Origin: Marinobacterium mangrovicola
GTDB lineage: Bacteria; Pseudomonadota; Gammaproteobacteria; Pseudomonadales; Balneatricaceae
Length of the DNA: 64,000 bases
Direction: 5' to 3'
NCBI RefSeq assembly: GCF_004339595.1
Contig: NZ_SMFU01000007.1
Span: forward strand, 618,658 to 682,657
Notes under the pieces: generated by a model
Seen by the model: only the letters and a program-made list of their open reading frames with translations
The model's database searches: none
What the model was told of the DNA's origin: nothing
Part shown: positions 42,690 through 52,608 of the stretch, piece by piece
Numbering within the stretch: position 1 is the stretch's first letter
How the letters are laid out: each line of letters starts with the position of its first letter
Translations under genes and position numbers: made by a program

Positions 42690-43922
42690 ATGACCGATGA
42701 CAACGGTGTGCAGCAGGTACGCCATTTTTCCCGTATTGATCGTCTTCCCCCATACGTATTTAACATCACCTCTGAGCTGAAGATGGCCGCGCGTCGTCGC
42801 GGTGAAGACATCATCGACTTCAGCATGGGCAATCCAGACGGCGCGACGCCACCCCATATTGTCGAAAAGCTCTGCTCCGTCGCCCAGCGTGATAACACTC
42901 ACGGCTATTCCACGTCACGCGGTATCCCGCGTCTGCGGCGGGCGATCTCCAACTGGTACCGCGATCGTTACGAGGTCGATATCGACCCCGAAGATGAAGC
43001 GATCGTTACCATAGGCTCCAAAGAGGGTCTGGCGCACCTGATGCTGGCCACCGTCGATCACGGTGATACGGTGCTGGTGCCCAACCCGAGCTATCCGATC
43101 CATATCTACGGTGCCGTTATCGCCGGCGCCCAGGTGCGCTCAATACCTTTGATACCCGGCGTGGATTTCTTCGTTGAGCTGGAGAGGGCGATCCGGGAGA
43201 CCATTCCCAAGCCGAAGATGGTGATTTTGGGCTTCCCCTCCAACCCTACGGCCCAGTGTGTGGAACTGGAGTTCTTCGAGCGTGTTGTCGCCCTGGCCAA
43301 GCAGTACGGCATTATCGTGGTCCACGATCTGGCCTATGCCGATATCGTTTACGATGGCTGGAAAGCGCCGTCGATCATGCAGGTGCCGGGTGCCAAGGAT
43401 GTGGCGGTGGAGTTCTTCACCCTCTCCAAGAGCTACAACATGGCGGGCTGGCGTATCGGCTTTATGGTCGGTAACAAGGAACTCGTACACGCCCTGGCGC
43501 GGATCAAGAGTTACCACGATTACGGCACCTTCACGCCGCTGCAGGTAGCCGCCATTGCGGCCCTGGAAGGGGATCAGCAGTGCGTACGCGATATCGCCGA
43601 GCAGTATCGCCGGCGCCGCAACACCCTGGCCAAGGGGCTGCATGAAGCGGGATGGATGGTCGATATTCCCAAGGCCTCCATGTATATCTGGGCAAAAATC
43701 CCTGAGCCCTATCGTGCTATGGGTTCGCTGGAGTTCTCCAAAAAGCTGCTGGCGGATGCCAAGGTGTGCGTATCGCCGGGGATTGGCTTTGGTGATTACG
43801 GTGACGATTACGTGCGTTTCGCGCTGATCGAAAACCGTGACCGTATTCGTCAGGCGGTGCGCGGCATCAAGTCGATGTTCCGCAAGGATGGATTAATCGA
43901 CGTACCTTCCGACAAGCGTTAA
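42690..43922 (+). CDS. alaC: alanine transaminase
   Basis: A 410-residue PLP-dependent class I/II aminotransferase that makes L-alanine from pyruvate with glutamate as donor. It closely matches E. coli AlaC from [20 protein letters not shown] onward: [14 protein letters not shown], the [12 protein letters not shown] segment, and Lys247 in [13 protein letters not shown] as the PLP Schiff base. SD-like sequence precedes ATG 42690. It sits behind the TRAP terminator and so probably has its own promoter. Confidence 0.95.
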   Translation: MTDDNGVQQVRHFSRIDRLPPYVFNITSELKMAARRRGEDIIDFSMGNPDGATPPHIVEKLCSVAQRDNTHGYSTSRGIPRLRRAISNWYRDRYEVDIDPEDEAIVTIGSKEGLAHLMLATVDHGDTVLVPNPSYPIHIYGAVIAGAQVRSIPLIPGVDFFVELERAIRETIPKPKMVILGFPSNPTAQCVELEFFERVVALAKQYGIIVVHDLAYADIVYDGWKAPSIMQVPGAKDVAVEFFTLSKSYNMAGWRIGFMVGNKELVHALARIKSYHDYGTFTPLQVAAIAALEGDQQCVRDIAEQYRRRRNTLAKGLHEAGWMVDIPKASMYIWAKIPEPYRAMGSLEFSKKLLADAKVCVSPGIGFGDYGDDYVRFALIENRDRIRQAVRGIKSMFRKDGLIDVPSDKR

Positions 43923-43931
43923 ACCGCAGAT

Positions 43932-43977
43932 CGCGGCGGAGGCGTTTTTCGCAGCAGCGATGCCTCGCCGCGGTTTT
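43932..43977. terminator. terminator after alaC
   Basis: CGCGGCGGAGGC (43932-43943) pairs with GCCTCGCCGCG (43962-43972) with one bulged G, followed by GTTTT. It lies between the convergent alaC and mtfA genes. Confidence 0.7.
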
Positions 43978-44014
43978 ATGCAGCGCCATACCTAAAGCCG
44001 CGTGGGTGCGCCTT

Positions 44015-44830
44015 CTACAGATCTATATTCCCGCCGCCGTAAAAATCTGCCATCAGGCGTGCCACCTGCGGATAAGCCTGGGCAAGAATATCCGGCCGTT
44101 CAAAATGGTATTCGCTGGTAACCGCGAAGAATTCGGTGGGGGCGGTTGCGGCGTAGGGATCGATGAGGGTGGCGTCACCTCGATCCAGTTGGCGGTTAAG
44201 GGATTCGTAGGCCGCGGTAAACTCGCGGGTCCACTCGGCAATATCCATCGACCGGTGTAGCGGCGGAAAGCCGTTGAAGGCGCCGTTGCCGTTATCCAGC
44301 ACATGGGCGATTTCGTGGATCACCACGTTATGCCCCTCATCCATCCCTCCGGATTCAAGCACATCGGGCCAGGCCAAGACCAGGGTGCCGTGGTCCCAGG
44401 CCTCACCGCTCAGGGTTTCATAGCCTTCATGTACGATACCGAACTCGTCGGGGTGGTCATGCCGAACCAGAAACGGGGCAGGGTAGATAACGATCTCGCG
44501 GATAGGAGCGAGCCAGGCAAGGCCCAGTTCCAGCACCGGCAGGCAGGCGAGGGTGGCGATTCGGGTGATCATTGCTCTATCGGGTTCCAGGCCATCGCCG
44601 CCGCAAAACTGTTTATCCTGAATAAAACGTTCGCTCAGTACGCGCAGTCGGTGCTGTTTGTCCGCTGCGAGTGCCGTGAGGAGTGGGACGGATTGCAGTG
44701 TGCTGAGCCAAAGCTCATCGTCGATCAATTCGGCCGGCTCGTCGTCTTCCCCGGAGAGGATGGCAAAGATTTTCTCGAACACACCGTCGCTCCATTGACG
44801 TAAATAATCCCAGTTTAACCGATTATTCAC
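44015..44830 (-). CDS. mtfA: MtfA-type zinc-dependent peptidase
   Basis: A 271-residue protein. The zinc motif HEIAH is at residues 172-176 (VVIHEIAHVLDNGNGAFNG), with the downstream Glu expected from YAATAPTEFFAVTSEYHFE. MtfA in E. coli binds the glucose repressor Mlc and is an aminopeptidase; length (265 in E. coli) and the LVLAWPDVLESGG segment agree. It is divergent from rapA. A PtsG/Mlc link cannot be judged from this window. Confidence 0.93.
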   Translation of the reverse strand: MNNRLNWDYLRQWSDGVFEKIFAILSGEDDEPAELIDDELWLSTLQSVPLLTALAADKQHRLRVLSERFIQDKQFCGGDGLEPDRAMITRIATLACLPVLELGLAWLAPIREIVIYPAPFLVRHDHPDEFGIVHEGYETLSGEAWDHGTLVLAWPDVLESGGMDEGHNVVIHEIAHVLDNGNGAFNGFPPLHRSMDIAEWTREFTAAYESLNRQLDRGDATLIDPYAATAPTEFFAVTSEYHFERPDILAQAYPQVARLMADFYGGGNIDL

Positions 44831-44989
44831 CGGCGCAAGTTAAGAACCCACAGGAGATGCTGTTGATTGGCTCATGGTTTTCGTTAACTTTGCTAATCTT
44901 TTCAGGTCATCGACAGGGAAGAATTTTGTACTGAGAAGGTCTATCATACGCGCCCTGTTTTTCCCCATCCAAAAGACGGAGTTGAGGTT

Positions 44990-47854
44990 TTGTCCAACGA
45001 GCAGTTTGTTCCCGGTCAGCGCTGGATCAGTAATACTGAAGCGGATTTGGGACTTGGCATAGTTATAGAGTGTGTCAACCGTCGGGTGGAGATCGGTTTT
45101 CCCGCAGTGCTTGAACAGCGCACCTACGCCATGGACAACGCGCCGTTGAGCCGTGTTATCTACGAGCCCGGCGAAACCGTCAATAATCACCACGGCGATG
45201 CGCTTGAGATCCAGGAACGGATGGAGAACCGCGGTTGCTTCATCTACCGCTGTATCGACCAGGAAGGCACCGAAGTGATTCTGCCAGAGCCGGATCTGGA
45301 TAGCGCCGTGCACTTTGCGCGCCCGGAACAGCGCATGCTGGCCGGCCAGATCGACCGTCATGGTCTGTTCAAGCTGCGTGTCAGAACGCTGGAACACCAT
45401 CACCGCCTGATGAGCTCGCCGGTACACGGCCTGCTTGGCGCCCGCGTTCAGTTGTTGCCGCACCAGTTCCATATCGCGGTTGAGCTCTCTTCCCGCGAAC
45501 ATCCCCGCGCGCTGCTGGCCGATGAGGTGGGTCTGGGTAAAACCATCGAGGCGGGCCTGGTGCTGCATCAGCGCCTGATCAGTGGCCGTGCCAGCCGTGT
45601 ACTGGTGGTGGTGCCGGATAATCTGGTGCATCAGTGGCTGGTTGAGCTGCTGCGCCGCTTTAACCTGATGTTTACGCTGCTGGATGAAGCGCGCTGTGAG
45701 GCGCTGCTGGAAGATCTCTATGCCGGCAACCCGTTTGAATCCGCGCAGCTGATCCTCTGCCCGCTGTCACTGCTGACTCATCGCGATGCACGCCTGAACC
45801 AGGCGCTGCGGGCGGACTGGGACCTGATGGTGGTTGACGAAGCCCATCATCTGGGCTGGTCGCCGGAGGCCTCAAGCCACGGCTACCAGTGCATCGAAGC
45901 GCTGTCCAAGCAGGTTCCGGGCGTGCTGCTGTTGACCGCGACGCCGGAGCAGCTGGGGCCGGAAGGGCACTTTGCGCGTCTGCGTCTGCTCGACCCCGAA
46001 CGCTATCACGACCTTGAAGCGTTCAAACAGGAGAGCGACCGTTTCCATCATCTCAGCCACACCATCGCGCCGCTGCTGGAAGAGCAGGGGGCCGAGCTGC
46101 TGGCTGCAGACAGCCGCATCCAGAAAGAGATTGCAGGCTGGCTGGGTGAAGAGGCGCTGGGCAACTGGCTGGCGCTGCCGACCGATAAGCGTGAGCAGGG
46201 TCTGGCGCAGCTGATCGCTCAACTGGTGGACCGTCACGGCACCGGTCGGGTGCTGTTCCGTAACACCCGCGAGAGTGTCAAAGGTTTCCCGCAGCGCATC
46301 CTGGATGCGGTGCCGCTGGAAACGCCGGCGCTTTATGACGACGAGGCGCCCACCGCTTCCCTGGATAAAACACTGCACCCGGAAAAGCTGCTCGGCAGCG
46401 ACTGGGTTGATGTGGACCCCCGTGTTGAATGGCTGGTGAACTGGCTGCGCGAAAACAAGCGCGAGAAAGCGTTGGTGATCTGTGCGGAGTCCAGCACCGC
46501 CACTGCGCTTGAAGAGTATCTGAACCTGCGTGAAGGGATTCGCACTGCGGCCTTCCACGAGGGCATGTCACTGATCAACCGTGACCGCGCCGCGGCATAC
46601 TTCGCTGATCTGGAGCTGGGTGCCCAGGTGCTGATCTGCTCCGAGATCGGCTCTGAAGGGCGTAACTTCCAGTTTGCCAGTCACCTGGTATTGTTCGATC
46701 TGCCATTGAGCCCGGATCTGCTGGAGCAGCGTATCGGCCGCCTCGACCGTATCGGTCAGCGTAACGATATACAGATCCACGTGCCGTACTACCAGGACAG
46801 CGCCGTTGCCGTGCTGCTCGACTGGTATGACAGCGGTCTTGAAGCGTTCACCCGCGTCTGTGCCAGTGGTGAAGCGATCTATCATCAGTTCGCTGAAGAT
46901 CTGAACACCTGCCTCAGTGATCCGCTCAACGCGGATGCTCTGAACCAGCTGATTGATGAAACCCGCGATGCCCGCATTGAGCTGGAGAGCAAGGTGGCTG
47001 CAGGGCGCGACCGGCTGCTGGAGCTGGGAAGCTGCGACAGCGAGCGTGCCGCCGAGCTGACCCAGGCGGTCACCGACGCCGAGGTTAGCGACGAGCTGCA
47101 GTCATACGCGGAAAAACTGTTTGACCGCTTCGGCGTGGATACTCAGCCCCATGGTGAAGATGGCCTGGTACTTCATATGGGCGAGCACATGCTCTGCCAG
47201 TTGCCAGGACTGGGGGATGAAGGTCTTACCCTGACCTTTGATCGAGAGCGTGCGCTGTCACGCGAGGATATCGAGTACATGAGCTGGGAGCATCCGCTGC
47301 TGGCCGGCACCATGGAGCTGGTTCTGCGTGGCGAGTATGGCAACAACTCCCTTTGTACCCTGAAACTGCCGCCGCTGCCGGCGGGTACGCTGCTGCTGGA
47401 GGCGATCTACCAGCCACGCACCACGGCGCCGCGCAGCTATCAGCTGGAGCGTTACCTGCCGAAAGGTCTGGTCCGTGTGCTGGTGGGTCCGAATGGGCAG
47501 AACCTGGCTGCGGCCCTGGGGCATGCGCCGCTGAACAAGCTCGCGGAAACCGTATCGCGCAATGCGTCGCAGAATATGGTCCGCCTGGCGCGGGATCAGA
47601 TCGTCGATCAGCTTAAGCAAGCCGACGGCCATGCCGGTAAAGAGCTGCAGCCGCTGATTGATGAAGCGCTGGCAAAAGTGAACGCAGAGCAGGGCGCGGA
47701 GGTCGAACGTCTTAAGGCTCTGGCTGAGGTGAACCCTGGCATCCATCCGCAGGAGGTCGAAGCGCTGCAGGCTCGCTGGGATACCATGGTCGCGGCGCTG
47801 TCGAAAGCGGAGCTGAAACTGGATGCCCTGCGGGTATTCCTGGTCAGGGAATAA
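44990..47854 (+). CDS. rapA: RNA polymerase-associated Swi2/Snf2 ATPase
   Basis: A 954-residue protein that recycles RNA polymerase. TTG 44990 is the start (MSNEQFVPGQRW), behind a GAG-rich site. Two Tudor/SH3-like N-terminal domains precede the helicase core with Walker A LADEVGLGKT (~residues 176-185), DEAH (VVDEAHHLGW, ~281) and the C-lobe motifs GSEGRNFQFASHLVLFDLP and QRIGRLDRIGQ. The RapA-specific C-terminal region follows (LERYLPKGLVRVLVG). Length and order match E. coli RapA. Confidence 0.96.
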   Translation: MSNEQFVPGQRWISNTEADLGLGIVIECVNRRVEIGFPAVLEQRTYAMDNAPLSRVIYEPGETVNNHHGDALEIQERMENRGCFIYRCIDQEGTEVILPEPDLDSAVHFARPEQRMLAGQIDRHGLFKLRVRTLEHHHRLMSSPVHGLLGARVQLLPHQFHIAVELSSREHPRALLADEVGLGKTIEAGLVLHQRLISGRASRVLVVVPDNLVHQWLVELLRRFNLMFTLLDEARCEALLEDLYAGNPFESAQLILCPLSLLTHRDARLNQALRADWDLMVVDEAHHLGWSPEASSHGYQCIEALSKQVPGVLLLTATPEQLGPEGHFARLRLLDPERYHDLEAFKQESDRFHHLSHTIAPLLEEQGAELLAADSRIQKEIAGWLGEEALGNWLALPTDKREQGLAQLIAQLVDRHGTGRVLFRNTRESVKGFPQRILDAVPLETPALYDDEAPTASLDKTLHPEKLLGSDWVDVDPRVEWLVNWLRENKREKALVICAESSTATALEEYLNLREGIRTAAFHEGMSLINRDRAAAYFADLELGAQVLICSEIGSEGRNFQFASHLVLFDLPLSPDLLEQRIGRLDRIGQRNDIQIHVPYYQDSAVAVLLDWYDSGLEAFTRVCASGEAIYHQFAEDLNTCLSDPLNADALNQLIDETRDARIELESKVAAGRDRLLELGSCDSERAAELTQAVTDAEVSDELQSYAEKLFDRFGVDTQPHGEDGLVLHMGEHMLCQLPGLGDEGLTLTFDRERALSREDIEYMSWEHPLLAGTMELVLRGEYGNNSLCTLKLPPLPAGTLLLEAIYQPRTTAPRSYQLERYLPKGLVRVLVGPNGQNLAAALGHAPLNKLAETVSRNASQNMVRLARDQIVDQLKQADGHAGKELQPLIDEALAKVNAEQGAEVERLKALAEVNPGIHPQEVEALQARWDTMVAALSKAELKLDALRVFLVRE

Positions 47855-47936
47855 ACGTCTGGCAGCAGAATGCCCGCGGGTTTAGACTCGCGGTTAGATA
47901 GTCGATTTGGGAGCAGGAGAGTTGGAGCTATTCGTC

Positions 47937-48317
47937 ATGAATAAGCGCATGCGACAGTCAGGTAACTGGTTGCTGCTCTCTTTGCTGCTCGCATTAATGT
48001 TGCTGCTTCAGCCGGCTGTGAATAGCCTGGTTCAGTCTGACCATGCGGGTGTCGCCGGACAGGGTGGTTCGATGCAGATGAGCTGCTCGGTCGATGATCA
48101 TGGCTGCCATAAGCAGCTGCTGGATCAGCAGATGTCAGACTGCTGCGACCAGGCCAGTATCAGCGACTGCTCGGATCACTGCTCCGCATCCAGTCTGGCG
48201 ATGCTGGCGCCGCATCACCCCAATATTGATCTGCCGGTGCTGCAGCCGCTGCAGGCGCGTGGCTCACCGGCATCACCCTTTGTGACTCCTCCTGAACAGC
48301 CTCCGCGGCTTGTTTGA
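47937..48317 (+). CDS. small exported Cys/His-rich protein, first gene of a copper cluster
   Basis: A 126-residue protein from ATG 47937; an upstream frame start at 47907 is less likely. A basic N-terminus and long hydrophobic segment (WLLLSLLLALMLLLQPA) suggest a signal anchor. The body has seven cysteines in pairs (MSCSVDDHGCHKQ, MSDCCDQASISDCSDHC) with histidines and Met, followed by a Pro-rich tail (LQARGSPASPFVTPPEQPP). It resembles DUF2946-like periplasmic proteins associated with copper genes. Its neighbours DUF411, CopC and CopD support a periplasmic metal-binding role, but function is inferred from context. Confidence 0.65.
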   Translation: MNKRMRQSGNWLLLSLLLALMLLLQPAVNSLVQSDHAGVAGQGGSMQMSCSVDDHGCHKQLLDQQMSDCCDQASISDCSDHCSASSLAMLAPHHPNIDLPVLQPLQARGSPASPFVTPPEQPPRLV

Positions 48318-48378
48318 ACAAACTTTTTTCGGGCGCGTCTGCGTCTCTGTTGATTATTCGTTTGTTTGGAGAAGTAAC

Positions 48379-48897
48379 ATGAAACTGGGTAAAAAATTGG
48401 TTTTCGCCGGTATTGTTGCCGGTAGCAGTCTGGTTCTTGCAGCGTGCAGCGACAGCGAAGCTCAGGATGGCGCGAGCGCTTCGGTAAACGCCGGAGCGCC
48501 GGTAACGCTGGATGTTTATAAAAGCCCCACTTGCGGTTGCTGTGAAAGCTGGATCGAACACGCAGACAAGCACGGCTTTGAGTCGGCCATTCATCATCCG
48601 CAGAATCTCAACGGTGTGAAGGATGATCTGGGCATCGCACCCCGGTTCCGTTCCTGTCATACCGCCGTGACCGAGGACGGTTACGCCTTTGAAGGTCATG
48701 TACCGGCCAAGCTGGTACAGCGCTTCCTCGACAATCCGCCGGAAGGCGCACTGGGATTGGCGGTGCCGGGGATGCCGGCGGGTAGCCCCGGTATGGAGAT
48801 GGGAGACCGTTTCGATCCCTATCCGGTGGTTCTGCTCTATAAAGATGGCCGCTTTGAGCTTTATGAAGAGATCAACGAACAGGAGATGCAGTATTGA
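48379..48897 (+). CDS. DUF411 lipoprotein (copper-related)
   Basis: A 172-residue lipoprotein from ATG 48379, 61 bases after the previous stop. Signal peptide with lipobox LAAC. The DUF411 domain carries the ferredoxin/thioredoxin-like motif YKSPTCGCCESWIEHADKHG (CxCC), then RSCHTAVTEDGYAFEGHVPA and the C-terminal Pro-Tyr/Val region YPVVLLYKDGRF. DUF411 proteins sit in copper resistance clusters across proteobacteria and are thought to handle Cu(I) in the periplasm. CopC begins inside its stop codon. Confidence 0.9.
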   Translation: MKLGKKLVFAGIVAGSSLVLAACSDSEAQDGASASVNAGAPVTLDVYKSPTCGCCESWIEHADKHGFESAIHHPQNLNGVKDDLGIAPRFRSCHTAVTEDGYAFEGHVPAKLVQRFLDNPPEGALGLAVPGMPAGSPGMEMGDRFDPYPVVLLYKDGRFELYEEINEQEMQY

Positions 48898-49256
48898 GTT
48901 CCACGTTTAAGTCACTGTTGTCAGCCACCTGCCTGATGCTGGCCGCAATACTGGCGATGCCGGTTTCGGCTCATACCCATCTGGTTAAGTCAGAACCCGC
49001 TGACGGGGCGATTATCCAGGAGCCGTTACAGGAGCTGAAACTGGAGTTCGCAGAGCCGGTGCGGCTGATGCGGGTGGATCTGACCAAGGCCGAGGGAGCG
49101 CCGATCGAGATCGACTTCATCCCGTCAATCGGCCCGGGCACTACCTACGACGTGGCGATACCGGAACTGGCTCCTGGTGACTACCGGGTGCACTGGATGT
49201 TGATGGGCGCTGACGGCCACAAGGTGACCGGCAGCTTTCGCTTCAGCCAGCGCTGA
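48894..49256 (+). CDS. copC: CopC copper-binding periplasmic protein
   Basis: A 120-residue protein from TTG 48894 (TTGA overlaps the previous stop), with AGGAG upstream. After a signal peptide cleaved at VSAHTH, the mature N-terminus starts HTHLVKSEPADGA, placing His at the start as in the CopC Cu(II) site. The immunoglobulin-like beta barrel continues with LKLEFAEPVRLMRVDLT and closes with HWMLMGADGHKVTGSFRFS, which holds the other His ligands. It delivers copper to CopD, encoded 88 bases downstream. Confidence 0.93.
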   Translation: MSSTFKSLLSATCLMLAAILAMPVSAHTHLVKSEPADGAIIQEPLQELKLEFAEPVRLMRVDLTKAEGAPIEIDFIPSIGPGTTYDVAIPELAPGDYRVHWMLMGADGHKVTGSFRFSQR

Positions 49257-49344
49257 TGATGCCCGTGCCCGTAGGCTGGAAACCGCCATATGGGCGCGGA
49301 TCTTGCGAGGTTGATAGTGGGAGGTGGGCAGTTGGAGGTAGACG

Positions 49345-50223
49345 GTGACTGAGTGGGACGGGCTTACACTGCTGGCCCGCTGGTTAATCTATATCTCCCT
49401 GTCCACTGCCGTTGGCGGTGCCATCAGCCTGCGTTTTCTGCGCAAGCAGGAAACCATCCTGGCACGTTTACGACTTTACACCCTGGTATCTCTGATACTG
49501 GGTTTTTTTGCCTCTCTGTTTTACTTCTTTGTCAGGGTCGGTGCGTTTTCCGAGACCGGCCTGGGCGGCATGTTCGATCCGGTGATGCGGGAAGTGCTCT
49601 GGCAATCCCCCGTTGGCGATGAGCTGCTGCTGCGCATGCTCGGGCTGATCATTCTGTTCGGGGCGCTGCTGCTGACGCTGCCGACGAACCGTTCCGGACG
49701 CATGGGCGCGCTGGAGGTGCTCTGTCTGGCCTTGGGTTGTCTTACTCTGGGCGCCTCGTTTGCCCGTACCGGGCATACCGCGCAGCTCGATTTTTTCGCA
49801 GCGATACTACTGACCCTGCACGTGATTATTGCGGCCTGGTGGATCGGTTCGATCTATCCGCTCTGGCTGGTGACTCATCGCCTCTCAAGAGAACGGGCAC
49901 GCCATGTGCTGGAAAACTTTGGCAGTCTGGCGATCAAGGCGGTTGTGTTGCTCGTGCTGGCCGGTGCCGTACTACTCTGGCGTTTGACCGGGGGGGAGGG
50001 ATTGCTGAGTACACCCTACGGTTTCTGGCTGGTGTGCAAGGGTGCCATGGTGGCGCTGATTCTCGTAATCGCGTCCTATCATCGCTATCAGCTGGTGCCC
50101 GTGCTGGCGGATGATGGTAGCCGGCGACGGCTAAAAAAGTCTCTGACGCTGGAAAAAATGGTGGGCTGGGGCATCTTTGGCGCCACCACCGTGCTCTCGA
50201 CGCTGGTGGGCCCCACTCACTGA
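49345..50223 (+). CDS. copD: CopD copper transport membrane protein
   Basis: A 292-residue inner membrane protein from GTG 49345, with GGAGG upstream. About eight helices; the conserved histidine in ARTGHTAQLDFFAAILLTLHVIIAAWWIGSIYPLW marks the family motif. With CopC it imports or shuttles copper across the inner membrane. Its 3' end overlaps that of the convergent LysR gene by seven bases. Confidence 0.92.
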   Translation: MTEWDGLTLLARWLIYISLSTAVGGAISLRFLRKQETILARLRLYTLVSLILGFFASLFYFFVRVGAFSETGLGGMFDPVMREVLWQSPVGDELLLRMLGLIILFGALLLTLPTNRSGRMGALEVLCLALGCLTLGASFARTGHTAQLDFFAAILLTLHVIIAAWWIGSIYPLWLVTHRLSRERARHVLENFGSLAIKAVVLLVLAGAVLLWRLTGGEGLLSTPYGFWLVCKGAMVALILVIASYHRYQLVPVLADDGSRRRLKKSLTLEKMVGWGIFGATTVLSTLVGPTH

Positions 50224-51179
50224 GGTGAGAAGGGCGCGCTATCGGAAAACTTGCTGCGGTTCTGTTCGATCACCAGATTGCGAAACCAACGGTGCATCGG
50301 GTCCTGGTGGTAGCGAGCGTGCCAGTACAGATAAAAATGGATCAGGGGCTGCGGGATCTCCTTGGGCAGAGGTCGCGATACCAGCCTGCGGTTTCTGCAC
50401 AGCCAGTCCACCTGACGCTTTGGCAGCGCGAACACCAGGTCGGTGTTTTCACAGAAGTCCGGCACGTTGAAGAAGCTGGCCAGACGCGCAGCTACCTTGC
50501 GCTGGTACCCCATCTGCTTCAAATGCATATCGATGATTGCGGGTCCACGACCGCTGATCGAGACAAAGCCGTGGGTCGCCTCAAGGTAGCGTTCCAGTGT
50601 CAGTTCCCCTTCTGCCAACGGATTATCTGCGCCCATCACACACTGTGAATAGGTGTAGTCGATCTCGACGCGGTGAAACTGATCCTGGGAAAAATCCGGC
50701 TCCTGGCCACTGAGTGCCAGGTGAATCTCGCCGCGGGCCAGACTGGTGAAGTAGTCGCCAGGCTTGGACTGGATCTCCAATGACATGCCCGGTGCTTCCT
50801 GGCGCAGGGTTTCCATGATGCCAGCGAGGTAAAGCGTCGCCTCCAGATCCAGACAGGCGAAGCTCAGGTTGCCAGACGCCCCGGCGGGATCGAACGAGAG
50901 CGGTGTGATCATCTGCTTTACACCGTGAAGCATATCCTTGAGCAGAGGCTGCAGATGCCGGGCACGGGCGCTCAGATCATAGCCATCCTCGCCCCTGACC
51001 AGCAAAGGGTCTGAGAAGAGTTCACGCAGCCGCTGCAGTGCACGGCTGACCGCTGGCTGGCTCATATCCAGGCGCTGAGCAGCGCCGGTCACCTGTCTTT
51101 CTTCCAGTAAGGCATCCAGAACGACCAGTAGATTAAGGTCGATGGAGCGCATATTCATTTCGCGCATACTTACCATCAC
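50217..51179 (-). CDS. LysR-type regulator (NodD/LeuO-like branch)
   Basis: A 320-residue LysR protein. The core starts MRSIDLNLLVVLDALLEERQVTGAAQRLDMSQPAVSRALQRLRELF; four candidate starts (GTG 51179, and several ATGs to 51152) precede it, so the exact N-terminus is uncertain. The effector domain begins GNLSFACLDLEATLY. It is divergent from the cytochrome b561-yceI operon, with about 80 bases between, and is its probable regulator. Its end overlaps copD. Confidence 0.9.
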   Translation of the reverse strand: MMVSMREMNMRSIDLNLLVVLDALLEERQVTGAAQRLDMSQPAVSRALQRLRELFSDPLLVRGEDGYDLSARARHLQPLLKDMLHGVKQMITPLSFDPAGASGNLSFACLDLEATLYLAGIMETLRQEAPGMSLEIQSKPGDYFTSLARGEIHLALSGQEPDFSQDQFHRVEIDYTYSQCVMGADNPLAEGELTLERYLEATHGFVSISGRGPAIIDMHLKQMGYQRKVAARLASFFNVPDFCENTDLVFALPKRQVDWLCRNRRLVSRPLPKEIPQPLIHFYLYWHARYHQDPMHRWFRNLVIEQNRSKFSDSAPFSPQ

Positions 51180-51257
51180 AAATATTCATTTGATGCATTC
51201 ATTCTCGGTGTTTACCCTCTGCGCTTCAAGTTATTCAAACTGAGTGTTCCCGTTTTC

Positions 51258-51827
51258 ATGACAGCCAAGGTTTCTCTTCGCAACAGTGCTAACCGTTATG
51301 GTCTGGTGACCATTCTGATCCACTGGGTGATGGCGTTGGCCATCATCGGCATGTATCCCCTGGGTCTCTATATCGACTCGCTGAGTTACTACGATCCGGC
51401 CTATCGCACGGTCCCGCACTGGCATAAGAGCATCGGCATGCTGATCTTTGCTGCGCTGTTTATCCGTCTCATCTGGAAAATGCTTAACCCCCAGCCGAAG
51501 CCGCTGCCGAGTCACGGCACCCTGGTGCGTCTGTTGACCAAGCTCGGTCATCTGGGGCTGTATCTGCTGATGTTTGTTGCACTGGCGTCCGGCTACATGA
51601 TCTCTACCGCCGACGGTGCCCCGATCGAGGTGTTTAACTGGTTCGGCGTGCCTGCGCTCCCCGAAGTGGTTGAGCGGCAGGAGGATGTGGCGGGTGCTGT
51701 GCACTACTGGGTGGCGACTGCACTGATCGTGCTGGCCGGCCTGCACGCGCTGGCGGCTCTCAAGCATCACTTTATCGATAAAGACGAAACCCTTTCTCGC
51801 ATTTTTAACGCTAAACAGGAGAAGTAA
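51258..51827 (+). CDS. cytochrome b561
   Basis: A 189-residue inner membrane diheme cytochrome with four helices. His ligands lie in [28 protein letters not shown] and [14 protein letters not shown]; another region is [19 protein letters not shown]. It is of the CybB type, which oxidises ubiquinol and passes electrons to oxygen species. Only four bases separate it from yceI, the usual partner, and both are followed by a terminator. Confidence 0.93.
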   Translation: MTAKVSLRNSANRYGLVTILIHWVMALAIIGMYPLGLYIDSLSYYDPAYRTVPHWHKSIGMLIFAALFIRLIWKMLNPQPKPLPSHGTLVRLLTKLGHLGLYLLMFVALASGYMISTADGAPIEVFNWFGVPALPEVVERQEDVAGAVHYWVATALIVLAGLHALAALKHHFIDKDETLSRIFNAKQEK

Positions 51828-51831
51828 CAGA

Positions 51832-52410
51832 ATGAAAATGACCGCTCTTAAAGGGGCCGCTCTGGCCGGTTTCCTGGCCTTTGCACCCAGCGCTTTCGCA
51901 GCTGACTACGCCGTCGATACTCAGGGTATGCACGCTTCCGTAAACTTCCGTATCAGCCACCTGGGCTTCAGCTGGTTGAAAGGACGCTTCAACGATTTCG
52001 ACGGTAGCTTCAGCTACGACGCTGAAAACCCGGCAGACTCCAGCGTCAGCATGGAAATCGATACCGCCAGCCTGACTACCAACCACGCTGAGCGTGATAA
52101 GCACATCCGCAGCGATGACTTCCTCAACGTGGATGAGTACCCGACTGCTACGTTCCAGAGCACCTCATTCGCGCCTAACGATGATGGCACCGCCGTTCTG
52201 ACCGGTGACCTGACACTGCACGGCGTCACCAACGAAGTGACTGTGGACGTGACCAAGATCGGTGAAGGCGAAGATCCCTGGGGTGGCTACCGTGCAGGTT
52301 TCTCCGGCACTCTGGAGTTCCAGCCGGCAGACTTCGGCATTGAGTACAATCTGGGCCCGGCGTCTGAGACCGTGTACCTGGATATCGAACTGGAAGGCGT
52401 TCGTCAGTAA
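51832..52410 (+). CDS. yceI: YceI family periplasmic polyisoprenoid-binding-like protein
   Basis: A 192-residue protein with a signal peptide ([19 protein letters not shown]). The mature part is the lipocalin-like YceI barrel: [69 protein letters not shown] and [22 protein letters not shown]. Members bind isoprenoid quinones or amide lipids. It shares a transcript with cytochrome b561, with which it may exchange a quinone. Confidence 0.93.
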   Translation: MKMTALKGAALAGFLAFAPSAFAADYAVDTQGMHASVNFRISHLGFSWLKGRFNDFDGSFSYDAENPADSSVSMEIDTASLTTNHAERDKHIRSDDFLNVDEYPTATFQSTSFAPNDDGTAVLTGDLTLHGVTNEVTVDVTKIGEGEDPWGGYRAGFSGTLEFQPADFGIEYNLGPASETVYLDIELEGVRQ

Positions 52411-52445
52411 CAGCGCCTTTCGCCCGTATTCGGGCACTACTCATA

Positions 52446-52469
52446 AAAGCCAGGGTTGTCCCTGGCTTT
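52446..52469 (+). terminator. rho-independent terminator after yceI
   Basis: AAAGCCAGGG (52446-52455) pairs with CCCTGGCTTT (52460-52469) around TTGT, followed by a T-rich tail. It ends the b561-yceI operon. Confidence 0.9.
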
Positions 52470-52608
52470 CTTGTTTTTAATTTTGCTGCAAAACGGATAC
52501 ATTGCTCTTCGTTTGGTTTTAACGATGGGTTGACCGGCGTCGTTGCGTCTTCTAATCGTTAAACCCGTAAGAAAAGTTCAACAACTGAACATGCAAAGTG
52601 GGGCAATA

